DNA of 8,584 nt from an uncultured Clostridium sp. (GCA_900555925.1 USMU01000066.1:1-8584), one strand, 5' to 3'; shown: positions 1 through 5,932, counted from the first letter of the stretch. Numbers and translations are program-made. The notes: generated by a model from the letters alone, not told the origin.

Positions 1-435
1 CACCGCGACATTGCCGCCGATCCAGACGTTATTGCCGATTTTTACGGGAAAGGCGTATTCCAGCCCCGCGTTCCTGTCTTCGACGTCCAAAGGGTGTCCC
101 GCCGCATAAATTCCACAATCGGGGGCAATGAATACGTTGTCTCCGATTTCCACTTTCGTAGCGTCGAGAATCACGAGATTATGATTGGCATAAAAATTCT
201 TACCCACAGAAATATTATAGCCGTAATCGCAGATAAAGGGCGGCTCTATGATAAAATCCCCCGCAAACTTTCCGATGATCCTGCGAAGAATTTCCTTTCG
301 GCCTTCATAATCGCCGTACGGAAGCTGATTATATTTCTGACAGAGCGTTTTACAAATTTCCCGCTCCTTGAAAAGCTCTTCGCAATGATACGGGTCGTAC
401 AATACTCCCAAAGCCAATTTCTCTTTTTCCGTCAT
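1..435 (-). CDS. Maltose/galactoside-type sugar O-acetyltransferase (3' end cut by window edge)
   Basis: Probable acetyl-CoA-dependent O-acetyltransferase of the Maa/LacA/NodL group, acting on a sugar hydroxyl in the cytoplasm. Only the first 145 residues are visible; relatives are about 185-200 residues, so some 40-50 lie beyond position 1. Residues 1-55 form the N-terminal maltose-acetyltransferase helical segment (TEKEKLALGVLYDP). From about residue 75 there are left-handed beta-helix hexapeptide turns (SVGKNF, VEIGDNVFIAP, VKIGNNVWIG). The AAGHPLD motif puts a histidine at residue 114, matching the catalytic histidine of LacA-type enzymes. The ATG at 435-433 is chosen because GGGAGGGA at 448-441 is a strong ribosome binding site. 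It begins 25 bases after the helicase stop on the same strand, so it is probably co-transcribed with it. The true substrate cannot be read from sequence; many such enzymes are annotated only by family. Confidence 0.9.
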   Translation of the reverse strand, partial: MTEKEKLALGVLYDPYHCEELFKEREICKTLCQKYNQLPYGDYEGRKEILRRIIGKFAGDFIIEPPFICDYGYNISVGKNFYANHNLVILDATKVEIGDNVFIAPDCGIYAAGHPLDVEDRNAGLEYAFPVKIGNNVWIGGNVAV

Positions 436-440
436 CTCCG

Positions 441-448
441 TCCCTCCC
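441..448 (-). promoter_or_regulatory. Ribosome binding site of the O-acetyltransferase
   Basis: On the minus strand this reads GGGAGGGA, five bases before the ATG at 435. It is one of the strongest Shine-Dalgarno matches in the window and supports that start. The helicase upstream, in contrast, has no such site. Confidence 0.75.
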
Positions 449-460
449 AAATTTTCTGTT

Positions 461-1714
461 TTATCTGATAATCAACAACTTCTCCCGAGCCCGCGTGATC
501 GCCGTATACAGCCAGCGGTTGCGCTCCCCGCCGAACGCCCAAGATTCGTCGAACACCACCACGAAATCAAATTCCGAACCCTGCGCTTTATGACAGGTGA
601 CCGCATAGGCAAATTCAAACCGACAAATGGGTTCCTCCGACACCGATTTCAGTTGATGCAACAGCGCGAAATTGCTCTCGTGCACCACCGTCCCGTCGAT
701 GAGCTTCACCGCCCTGTCCCCGTAGGCGTGCGCGTATCGCCCCTCCGTGAAAACGGCCGTGTCGAAAGGCACCCACACGCTCTCGTCCGCAAAGTCCGCC
801 TTGAAATCCATGGACGCCAAAAAATCCATGCTCTCCCGTATATTGCTGCCCGTACCGATAATTCCGTTGACGAGATGGAAATTCCCGTCCTTATCCAACG
901 GCTTCTCCCAATCGTTGAGCGTACAGATGAGCTTTTCCCCCTCTATGGGCAAAAGCGCGCTCTCGTCGATTCCCTTATATCCGCGGATTTCCCGATTCAG
1001 GGCTGCGCGCGTTTTGTTCCTGCCGCAGATGATTTGGTCCGCTTTCAAAAAAATTCGCTTCCGCTCCGCGGGAGATAAAAAATTCTTACCCACGACGCAC
1101 ACTTTGTCGCCGTAATTTCCGTAGGGAATAGACTTCCCCTCCCGCGCCAGCGTCGCCACCTGTATGATCGGATTGTCCGACGCCTGACGCACGATCTCCG
1201 TCAACATATAGTCCGGATGTTCCAACAACCCGCAGGTGCCGTTGACGGGCGGAAGCTGCGCATTGTCCCCCGAAAACAGGCATTTGACGTCAAAGCTCAA
1301 CAAATCCCGCAAGACATCCTCTCCGATCATGGACGCTTCGTCCACGATGATCAGGCGGATTTTCTCGTCTATCTTTTCCTTTTTCGTAAACGACAGCGTT
1401 TCCCTTTCCACCACTTCTCCGTTTTCGTCTACGTCGAAATCGTCCTCGTCCCGCGTATAAATCAGACTATGCACCGTCCCCGCCACCGTTCCGTTTTTTA
1501 TGAGCACCGTCGCAGCTTTCCCCGTCGGCGTGACAAAGACCGCTTCGCTTCCCGCTTTCAAATGCAAAACGTCCTGCACTACGTGATTGATGAGAAACGT
1601 CTTTCCCGTCCCCGCATATCCCGCCAATACGAAAACTCGGTTGTCCGTATTCAAAAACCACTCCGTTATTAATTTTTTCGCGTTCTCCTGATCCGCCGTC
1701 AATTCCCTTTCCAT
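461..1714 (-). CDS. ATP-dependent RecD-like DNA helicase (superfamily 1)
   Basis: Predicted 417-residue ATP-driven DNA helicase of the RecD/Dda side of superfamily 1 (AAA_30-type core with a UvrD_C_2-type end), likely used in DNA repair or recombination in the cytoplasm. Visible motifs in order: Q-motif-like LTADQ (5-9), Walker A GYAGTGKT (32-39), motif Ia VTPTGKAA (61-68), TVHSLIY (80-86), Walker B IIVDEAS (122-128), motif III FSGDNAQLPPV (147-157), the RQ of motif IV (176-177), motif V TCHKAQGSEFDFVVVF (373-388 region) and motif VI LYTAITRAREK (402-412). It lacks the long N-terminal extension of RecD2, so it is a compact stand-alone form. I prefer the ATG at 1714 over an in-frame ATG at 1756, because the latter would put the promoter inside the gene; the protein from 1714 also starts just before the conserved LTADQ. 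There is no Shine-Dalgarno site. It probably shares its transcript with the acetyltransferase downstream. Confidence 0.92.
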   Translation of the reverse strand: MERELTADQENAKKLITEWFLNTDNRVFVLAGYAGTGKTFLINHVVQDVLHLKAGSEAVFVTPTGKAATVLIKNGTVAGTVHSLIYTRDEDDFDVDENGEVVERETLSFTKKEKIDEKIRLIIVDEASMIGEDVLRDLLSFDVKCLFSGDNAQLPPVNGTCGLLEHPDYMLTEIVRQASDNPIIQVATLAREGKSIPYGNYGDKVCVVGKNFLSPAERKRIFLKADQIICGRNKTRAALNREIRGYKGIDESALLPIEGEKLICTLNDWEKPLDKDGNFHLVNGIIGTGSNIRESMDFLASMDFKADFADESVWVPFDTAVFTEGRYAHAYGDRAVKLIDGTVVHESNFALLHQLKSVSEEPICRFEFAYAVTCHKAQGSEFDFVVVFDESWAFGGERNRWLYTAITRAREKLLIIR

Positions 1715-1723
1715 AATAAGATC

Positions 1724-1752
1724 ATTATACCATATTCCCCGCAAAACGGCAA
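1724..1752 (-). promoter_or_regulatory. Promoter of the helicase gene (sigma-A type, extended -10)
   Basis: On the minus strand the -35 is TTGCCG (1752-1747), then a spacer of exactly 17 bases (1746-1730), then a perfect TATAAT (1729-1724) preceded by TGG, giving an extended -10. The expected start point, about seven bases past the -10, is the A at 1717, only three bases before the ATG at 1714. The transcript would therefore be nearly leaderless. Confidence 0.75.
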
Positions 1753-1760
1753 GCATTTAT

Positions 1761-1774
1761 CGAACGTTTGTTTG
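1761..1774. promoter_or_regulatory. Candidate LexA (SOS) box upstream of the helicase promoter
   Basis: The sequence CGAACGTTTGTTTG fits GAAC-N4-GTTY and differs at two positions from the Firmicutes LexA consensus CGAACRNRYGTTCG: T for R at base 8 and T for C at base 13. It ends eight bases upstream of the -35, centred near -50 relative to the predicted start at 1717. That is somewhat far upstream for simple repression, though within the range reported for LexA sites. The match is short and could be chance; its position ahead of a DNA-repair-type helicase makes it worth recording. Confidence 0.35.
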
Positions 1775-1785
1775 TGTTTATTTCC

Positions 1786-1810
1786 AAAAAAGAGACGGAT
1801 TAACGCTCTT
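1786..1810 (-). terminator. Terminator-like hairpin, left copy
   Basis: On the minus strand this reads AAGAGCG, a six-base loop, then CG-CTCTT with one bulged base, followed by a run of six T's ending at 1786. The stem is about seven pairs, weak but of intrinsic-terminator form. It lies upstream of the helicase promoter and would stop minus-strand transcription arriving from the right. It aligns with the stronger terminator at 2741-2778 and may be the original terminator of the gene at 2818-3234 from before the AT-rich block arrived (inference). Confidence 0.4.
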
Positions 1811-1827
1811 CCCATAGGGAATTTACC
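1786..1827. repeat. Left copy of imperfect direct repeat flanking the AT-rich block
   Basis: Shared blocks in the same order as the right copy (2741-2795): AAAAAAGAG, CG, GATTAA, CGCTCTT, then CCC-ATA-GGGAATT and a closing ACC. The right copy has CCC-CTAT-GGGAATT and a closing ATCC. Copies differ by small insertions and substitutions. Each includes a terminator-like hairpin and a TTCCC/GGGAA palindrome. I aligned these by eye only. Confidence 0.45.
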
Positions 1828-1841
1828 GCGGAAAAAAGTAT

Positions 1842-1883
1842 AGCGCATTATACCGCCTTACGAGTAAGGTGGTATAATGCGTT
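1842..1883. repeat. Long hairpin (17-19 bp stem, CGAG loop)
   Basis: Positions 1844-1860 pair with 1865-1881 around a four-base CGAG loop. The only non-Watson-Crick position is G1855/T1870, a G-U wobble if read as plus-strand RNA. Two more plus-strand pairs (one wobble) extend it to 1842-1883. Each arm contains GGTATAATG or its complement, so a TATAAT stands on each strand. The plus side is followed by TTTATTTACTTTA and the minus side by TATACTTTTTT, so it could end transcription in either direction. It could equally be an operator. It lies directly upstream of the zinc-protein promoter. Confidence 0.7.
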
Positions 1884-1885
1884 TA

Positions 1886-1919
1886 TTTACTTTACTTTTG
1901 AAGTTGTTTATAATATAAT
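1886..1919 (+). promoter_or_regulatory. Promoter of the zinc-protein gene (two overlapping registers)
   Basis: TTTACT at 1886-1891 and again at 1891-1896 each precede a perfect TATAAT (1909-1914 and 1914-1919) by exactly 17 bases, so two promoters are offset by five bases. TTTACT matches four of six positions of TTGACA. The predicted start near 1921-1926 leaves a leader of about 30 bases. The ribosome binding signal ahead of the ATG at 1955 is weak (AGG at 1948-1950). Confidence 0.6.
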
Positions 1920-1954
1920 GATGGTAAGATAAGCAATTTAGGGAAACAGGCAGA

Positions 1955-2737
1955 ATGTGTAGTTTGTTAAATCTTGATATTCGTGTAAAAGCAGACGAGA
2001 TAAATTATAATGAACAAAAATTTTTTTCCGATGAGCAAGAACTAATTGAAGATTATTTATGTACGTTATATATGAACGGGCAAATTTATTCGGATTACAA
2101 TTTGATCAATACAGGACAGCATAAGTATGAAGTATTCGTAAATGTGCCAAATTTAGAAAGCATTAGAGAAAAATACAATAACGAATACGTAAACCGCTCT
2201 TATAAGCACCTTGTTGTTCAAATTAAAGAAATGGGAAAAAATATTTTATATGATCCTAACTGTAATTGTGAAACAGCGCCTTATTATATTTTATTTACAA
2301 CTTCTGAAATCGGAACATCAAGCCCACTGATTTGCGGAAAATGCGGGAATGAGACTCCCCTTTATAAAATCCCCTATTTATTTGGTGAACAAGAACATCT
2401 TACTTTAATCAATTATCAAAAAACTTATGCAAGCGTACACGAACTATATATGCAATCGCTATCGGACCGATTTACAAAAAATCAATTAGTTAATCCTAAT
2501 TCGTCTTTAAACAAAAGGGCATTTGAAATTAGGAAGGAATTGGAAAATAAAATCAAAAAACCCGTATATTTAAGTTTATCAAGATTCTTTTTAATTTCTG
2601 ATCGTGACAAGAAAAAAATTAACAACGATAAATGTCCTAAATGCGGTAAAACTCTGATTGAATGCGATGATCAAATCGGTTTGGTTAAAATGTTTAGATG
2701 TGATGATTGCAGATTGATAACGGATAAACTCGAATAA
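1955..2737 (+). CDS. Zn-ribbon protein, DUF2310-like, function unknown
   Basis: This 260-residue soluble protein has no signal peptide or membrane segment. It carries two four-cysteine sets: C103, C105, C127, C130 (CxC...CxxC) and C227, C230, C249, C252 (CxxC...CxxC). The C-terminal part, from about PVYLSLSRFF (203) through KCPKCGKTL to FRCDDCRLIT, resembles the end of DUF2310 proteins, described in Pfam as zinc-ribbon, possibly nucleic-acid-binding; this is from memory of the family, not a search. The gene is markedly AT-rich (18/60 GC in two sampled lines) and uses AAA, TTA, ATA and GAA codons, unlike its neighbours. It is the only plus-strand gene, has its own promoter and ends in a bidirectional terminator, so it is a one-gene unit, probably acquired by transfer. 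DUF2310-like genes sometimes sit near toxin genes, but no toxin is visible here. Confidence 0.8.
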   Translation: MCSLLNLDIRVKADEINYNEQKFFSDEQELIEDYLCTLYMNGQIYSDYNLINTGQHKYEVFVNVPNLESIREKYNNEYVNRSYKHLVVQIKEMGKNILYDPNCNCETAPYYILFTTSEIGTSSPLICGKCGNETPLYKIPYLFGEQEHLTLINYQKTYASVHELYMQSLSDRFTKNQLVNPNSSLNKRAFEIRKELENKIKKPVYLSLSRFFLISDRDKKKINNDKCPKCGKTLIECDDQIGLVKMFRCDDCRLITDKLE

Positions 2738-2740
2738 TAT

Positions 2741-2778
2741 AAAAAAGAGCGTAGATTAAAAAATCTTCGCTCTTTTTT
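2741..2778. terminator. Bidirectional intrinsic terminator between convergent genes
   Basis: Positions 2741-2751 (AAAAAAGAGCG) pair with 2768-2778 (CGCTCTTTTTT). After one T/T mismatch, 2753-2757 pairs with 2762-2766 around an AAAA loop. The stem is 16 pairs and a T-run closes it on each strand. It starts three bases after the zinc-protein stop and serves that gene on the plus strand and the secreted-protein gene on the minus strand. Confidence 0.88.
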
Positions 2779-2795
2779 CCCCTATGGGAATTATC
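2741..2795. repeat. Right copy of imperfect direct repeat flanking the AT-rich block
   Basis: Partner of 1786-1827. It holds the same ordered blocks but with a longer, better-paired hairpin and CCCCTATGGGAATT in place of CCCATAGGGAATT. Together the two copies bracket the zinc-protein gene, its promoter and the long hairpin. Confidence 0.45.
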
Positions 2796-2817
2796 CTGTC
2801 TCCGTCCCTTTTTTTCC

Positions 2818-3234
2818 TTACTTCCTTACAAATTTCATGACGAGCATTTTTCCGCCGTAGCGCACCGATACGTCTATTCTGCCCTTTTCCACAGAAAATT
2901 CCTTCTTCTTTTCCATTCCGCCGAGGTCGGCAAAAATCGTCAGCTTGTTCGTCTCGGCGTCATAGCTATATTTCGCTTCCTTCTCCCATTTATGCCCGTC
3001 CTTTTCTTTACAGAACAGTTTCAGCTCGCCCTTGGGTCGGAGCTCTATTCTGAGATAGTCGAAATCGTCCGTCCGTTCCTCGCCGCCGAAAAAAATCTGT
3101 TCGCATTCATAAGTTCCCAAATAGGGCTGCGCCACGTCTTTGAGCCCGCCCAACGCCGAAACGCTGAACAAAAGCGGCGAAAGCACCGCCGCAGAGGCGA
3201 ATGCCGCACTCTTTAAGATAATTCGTTTTTTCAT
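2818..3234 (-). CDS. Small secreted beta-rich (lipocalin-like) protein, function unknown
   Basis: This 138-residue protein starts with a clear signal peptide: MKKR, a hydrophobic stretch (about 8-26) and a likely signal peptidase site after VSA (residue 27). There is no lipobox cysteine, so it is probably released or wall-associated rather than a lipoprotein. The mature part (28-138) alternates short beta-strand segments with charged turns, beginning YLGTYECEQIFF and running through LRIELRPKGELKLF and YSYDAETNKLTIFADL to MLVMKFVRK. This pattern suggests a small lipocalin-like barrel, but I recognise no family. It starts 30 bases after the permease stop on the same strand, so it is likely the last gene of that unit, ending at the terminator at 2741-2778. 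The ATG at 3234 lacks a good Shine-Dalgarno site, so translation may depend on the gene upstream. Confidence 0.75.
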   Translation of the reverse strand: MKKRIILKSAAFASAAVLSPLLFSVSALGGLKDVAQPYLGTYECEQIFFGGEERTDDFDYLRIELRPKGELKLFCKEKDGHKWEKEAKYSYDAETNKLTIFADLGGMEKKKEFSVEKGRIDVSVRYGGKMLVMKFVRK

Positions 3235-3264
3235 ATCGTTCAGTATGCGTTTATCGCGGCCTTT

Positions 3265-4578
3265 TTATGTATAACACAATACCAACGCTACTCCGCCCAG
3301 CGCCGCCAAGAGCGCCGGCAACGCAACGACTGCTCCGTAACCGATAAATTGACGGAAAGAAAATTTTACGCCGTAACTTTTCAAAAGCCCTGTCCACATG
3401 ATTCCCGCCAATGCCCCGACCGGGGTCAGACAGGCGCCGAGATTACTGCCGATAATCGTAGCGTATATGCTTTTCAAAGATGCTTCGGAAACACCGAGAA
3501 CGCCGCCGAAAAGGACGCTCATGGGTATGTTATTGATGACGTTGGAAACCAAAAAAGACGCAAAACCGTATTTGAAAAGTTCGCCTTTTCCGCCTAGCAC
3601 GGCGGCAATTTTTTCCGTAACTCCGTATTTTTCCAAGGAAAGCACGATGACGAACATCGACAAGACAAAGGGAACCAGCTCCCACGGCGCCCTTTTCAAC
3701 GATTTCCCCAGCAGCCGCCCCGAAAGCGAAAAACGCCTTTTCACTGCGCCGAAAATCAGAGTACATATCCAAAGCGAAGCCGCTCCGCCCAAGGCTACCG
3801 CCCACATCGGAAACGAAAACCACGAGGACGCCGCCAGCCCCGCGATACAGACCGCCAGATGAATCACGCCGATCACCAACAGGCCTCTGTCGAGGACCTG
3901 AACGCGCTCGGGACGTTCGCACGACAGCTTCGACAACTGTTTATGAAAAAGCAACAGCAACACCGCCAAGGAGGTTAGCCCCGCAGCGAGCGTCGGCAGC
4001 CACATGACGGAAAAATATTCGCCAAAACCGATGCCGCAAGCGGAAGAAAGATAAATATTGGTCGGATTGCCGATGACGAGCGCGAGACTCCAAGTATTGG
4101 CAGCGACAAATTCGCCCACGAGATAGGGAATCGGACTGATTTTTTCCTCCCGACAAAAATTACAGATCACGGGAGTAAACGTGAGCACCACGATGTCGTT
4201 GGAGGTAAATACCGTGAGAAAGGAAACCAATCCGTACATGCCTATAAACAATTTCTTTCCGCTATTGCCCGTGCGGCCGATCAGCACTGCCGCCAGCCGG
4301 CGGAAAAAACCCAGCTCGTCGAGGTATACCGACAAAAACGTCAGACAGAGAAACAGCGCGAGAATCTTTAACGGATTCATATCGCCGGAGGCCGTCAATC
4401 CTTCCCACGTCTCCTCCGCCGTAAAAGTACCGGAAAGGAGCAAAAAAATGCTCCCGCACAGGGCGGGAAGCCAATAAATGCCGAACGTATGCCCTTTTAC
4501 GGAAACTGTCGGCTTCGTTAAAACGAGAATCATCAATCCAGCGCAGGACAAAAAACAAACAATGACGGAAATTATCAT
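3265..4578 (-). CDS. ArsB/NhaD/SLC13-type membrane permease
   Basis: This 437-residue, very hydrophobic protein has about ten or more membrane segments. It shows the two-half inverted-repeat design of the ion-transporter superfamily. First half: FTSNDIVVLTFTPVI (124-138) and LVIGNPTNIYLSS (167-179). Second half: SNVINNIPMSVLFGG (345-359) and GSNLGACLTPVGALAG (377-392). The NP and TP pairs inside re-entrant loops form the ion and substrate site in this superfamily. Length and motifs are closest to ArsB-like transporters (about 430 residues), which expel arsenite. However, no arsR, arsC or arsA gene is present here, so another anion or dicarboxylate is equally possible. It lies 57 bases after the VanZ-family gene and 30 bases before the secreted-protein gene. 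The ATG at 4578 has no strong ribosome binding site, but no better in-frame start is seen. Confidence 0.88.
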   Translation of the reverse strand: MIISVIVCFLSCAGLMILVLTKPTVSVKGHTFGIYWLPALCGSIFLLLSGTFTAEETWEGLTASGDMNPLKILALFLCLTFLSVYLDELGFFRRLAAVLIGRTGNSGKKLFIGMYGLVSFLTVFTSNDIVVLTFTPVICNFCREEKISPIPYLVGEFVAANTWSLALVIGNPTNIYLSSACGIGFGEYFSVMWLPTLAAGLTSLAVLLLLFHKQLSKLSCERPERVQVLDRGLLVIGVIHLAVCIAGLAASSWFSFPMWAVALGGAASLWICTLIFGAVKRRFSLSGRLLGKSLKRAPWELVPFVLSMFVIVLSLEKYGVTEKIAAVLGGKGELFKYGFASFLVSNVINNIPMSVLFGGVLGVSEASLKSIYATIIGSNLGACLTPVGALAGIMWTGLLKSYGVKFSFRQFIGYGAVVALPALLAALGGVALVLCYT

Positions 4579-4635
4579 AAGTGTTCTACGAAAATAAAAT
4601 TTTTTTCTCCCGAAAAGGCTCCTTGGAGAGATTCT

Positions 4636-5127
4636 TTATCCTTTACAACTTTTTTTACGCTTGGCGCGAACAATACTCAAAACGACAAAATATACCGCCC
4701 ACGCGCACAGAAAACCGAACGCCGCTCCCGATACGTCGATTCCTACATCGCCGAACGACGGCGCCCGACCGTCCGAAAAAAATTGCAATCCTTCGTCGCA
4801 AAAGGGAATGACGATCCCGACAAGCGACGGGATAAAAAAACAGAGCTTTTTTCGGGTATAGGAAAGATATGTAAAAAACAACAAAAACCCCAGCAGCGCG
4901 TATTCGCAAAAATGCGCCAGCTTACGAATGACGTGTTCGCTGATTTCAACGCCTTGCCCGGGAACCAAGGCGCTTAAAAAATTTTCCACGAGCTCTTTGA
5001 CAAAAGAGCTCTGCACGGTCGATTCCGCCGCCGTTTTCAAGGAATTGGAAAATATCCAGCAGACAAAGGCGACCGTCGAAAGAGTGAGCGCTATGCGGAG
5101 TATCCATTTTTTACCGTCCGTCTTCAT
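4636..5127 (-). CDS. VanZ-family membrane protein
   Basis: This 163-residue membrane protein of the VanZ-like family has four predicted membrane segments (about 8-28, 75-90, 94-110 and 133-153). It carries the family signatures WIFSNSL (24-30), RKLAHFCEYALLG (68-80) and DEGLQFFSDGRAPSFGDVGID (111-131). VanZ itself gives low-level teicoplanin resistance, but most family members are chromosomal with unknown function and should not be read as resistance genes. The ATG at 5127 is chosen over a TTG 45 bases upstream because AAGGAG lies five bases before it. The tail is basic (RAKRKKSCKG). It follows the PHP phosphatase by 49 bases on the same strand, which suggests a shared envelope or polysaccharide role (inference). 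Confidence 0.9.
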   Translation of the reverse strand: MKTDGKKWILRIALTLSTVAFVCWIFSNSLKTAAESTVQSSFVKELVENFLSALVPGQGVEISEHVIRKLAHFCEYALLGFLLFFTYLSYTRKKLCFFIPSLVGIVIPFCDEGLQFFSDGRAPSFGDVGIDVSGAAFGFLCAWAVYFVVLSIVRAKRKKSCKG

Positions 5128-5132
5128 CTTCA

Positions 5133-5138
5133 CTCCTT
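5133..5138 (-). promoter_or_regulatory. Ribosome binding site fixing the VanZ-family start
   Basis: AAGGAG on the minus strand, five bases upstream of the ATG at 5127. It is a near-perfect site and decides against the upstream TTG at 5172. Confidence 0.8.
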
Positions 5139-5176
5139 CGGCTCCGTTCTCAATAACAGAGCCCGATGTCAAATAC

Positions 5177-5932
5177 TCAATAGTACAGTCCGAAAAATTT
5201 CTTGACGGGCTTCGTCTTCTCTATCGTTATCGGCTTATCTTCGAGAAGCGCAAGCATATTTTCCTGTATTCTCTCGAAGCGGTCGTAAAGCCCCGCCTCC
5301 TCTATCGCTTCCTTTGCCGCCGTATACTTAGGCGCCCGCTCCTGCATGTTATGCGTGTCCGTTCCGAGACAATGGACGAGCCCGTGTTCGAGCAGCGCAA
5401 ACGCCATCGTGCTGTCTTCCTTTTTGAGAAATGCCTGCGTATTTACCTGCAACAGACACCCCATGTCCACGAGCGCGGACAGCAACGCGGGCTTTTTTCT
5501 CGCCTCGTCGTAACGCTCTACATGCGCGATGACGGGAATATAGTCCGTCGAGGAAATAAAGTCCTCCAAACGCCGCCAAAGCCCCCTATTCCAATCGGTC
5601 GCGAAGGGAAGTTCCGCTAAAATGTATCGCGTGTCCCCGATAGCCATCGCGCAAATGGATTCGTCCGACGCCGCCATCTCCGCCGCAAAATGCACTTCCG
5701 CGCCGAGATACGTCTCCATTCCCTCGGGTATCAAATCCTTGATCCGACCGAATGCGTCTGCACGAGCCTCCAAAAATTGTTTCGGACTGCGCTTCCTTCC
5801 GTAATAGTGGGACGTGAACACCACTTTATCCACGCCTTGTTCCAGAAGGCTCTTCATTTGTTCCGACGATACCCCTTCGTCTATTGCTCCGTCGTCGATA
5901 CCGGGCAGTATATGTGTATGCAAATCTGTCAT
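5177..5932 (-). CDS. CpsB/YwqE-type PHP-domain protein-tyrosine phosphatase
   Basis: This 251-residue cytoplasmic metal-dependent phosphatase belongs to the PHP superfamily, in the branch (CpsB, YwqE, Wzb-unrelated) that dephosphorylates bacterial tyrosine kinases controlling capsule or exopolysaccharide synthesis. Metal-binding motifs in order: DLHTHILPGIDDG (3-15; H5, H7, D14), TSHYYG (40-45; H42), GAEVHF (77-82; E79), VIAHVERY (134-141; H137) and GTDTHN (190-195; D192, H194). All expected ligands are present and the length is typical (about 240-255). The ATG at 5932 is preceded by AGGA eight bases upstream. No tyrosine kinase, Wzz-type protein or glycosyltransferase lies in the window, so the partner kinase must be elsewhere. 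It is followed 49 bases later by the VanZ-family gene. Residue TS in place of the usual TP before H42 is a mild variation. Confidence 0.92.
   Translation of the reverse strand: MTDLHTHILPGIDDGAIDEGVSSEQMKSLLEQGVDKVVFTSHYYGRKRSPKQFLEARADAFGRIKDLIPEGMETYLGAEVHFAAEMAASDESICAMAIGDTRYILAELPFATDWNRGLWRRLEDFISSTDYIPVIAHVERYDEARKKPALLSALVDMGCLLQVNTQAFLKKEDSTMAFALLEHGLVHCLGTDTHNMQERAPKYTAAKEAIEEAGLYDRFERIQENMLALLEDKPITIEKTKPVKKFFGLYY

Noticed and set aside
94..468. Plus-strand open frame of 124 codons opposite the acetyltransferase
   Set aside because: The minus-strand frame encodes clear hexapeptide repeats and the GHPLD motif; the plus frame has no recognisable content.
1715..1756. Upstream in-frame ATG at 1756 as the helicase start
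   Set aside because: It would place the -10 and spacer inside the gene, has no ribosome binding site, and adds residues before the conserved LTADQ start.
1847..1878. TATAAT boxes in the hairpin arms as promoters
   Set aside because: No acceptable -35 lies at 16-18 bases on either strand. The plus-strand box has a TGG extension but is followed by a better promoter at 1886-1919.
4579..4635. Possible terminator between the VanZ-family gene and the permease
   Set aside because: TCTCC/GGAGA can form only five pairs and is followed by A's rather than a T-run, so a transcription stop is not convincing.
4636..5127. Reading the VanZ-family gene as a glycopeptide resistance gene
   Set aside because: No vanA/H/X/R/S genes are nearby and the family is widespread in chromosomes without any resistance role.
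5128..5172. TTG at 5172 as the VanZ-family start
   Set aside because: The ATG at 5127 has AAGGAG five bases upstream and starts just before the first membrane segment; the extra 15 residues look like translated leader.
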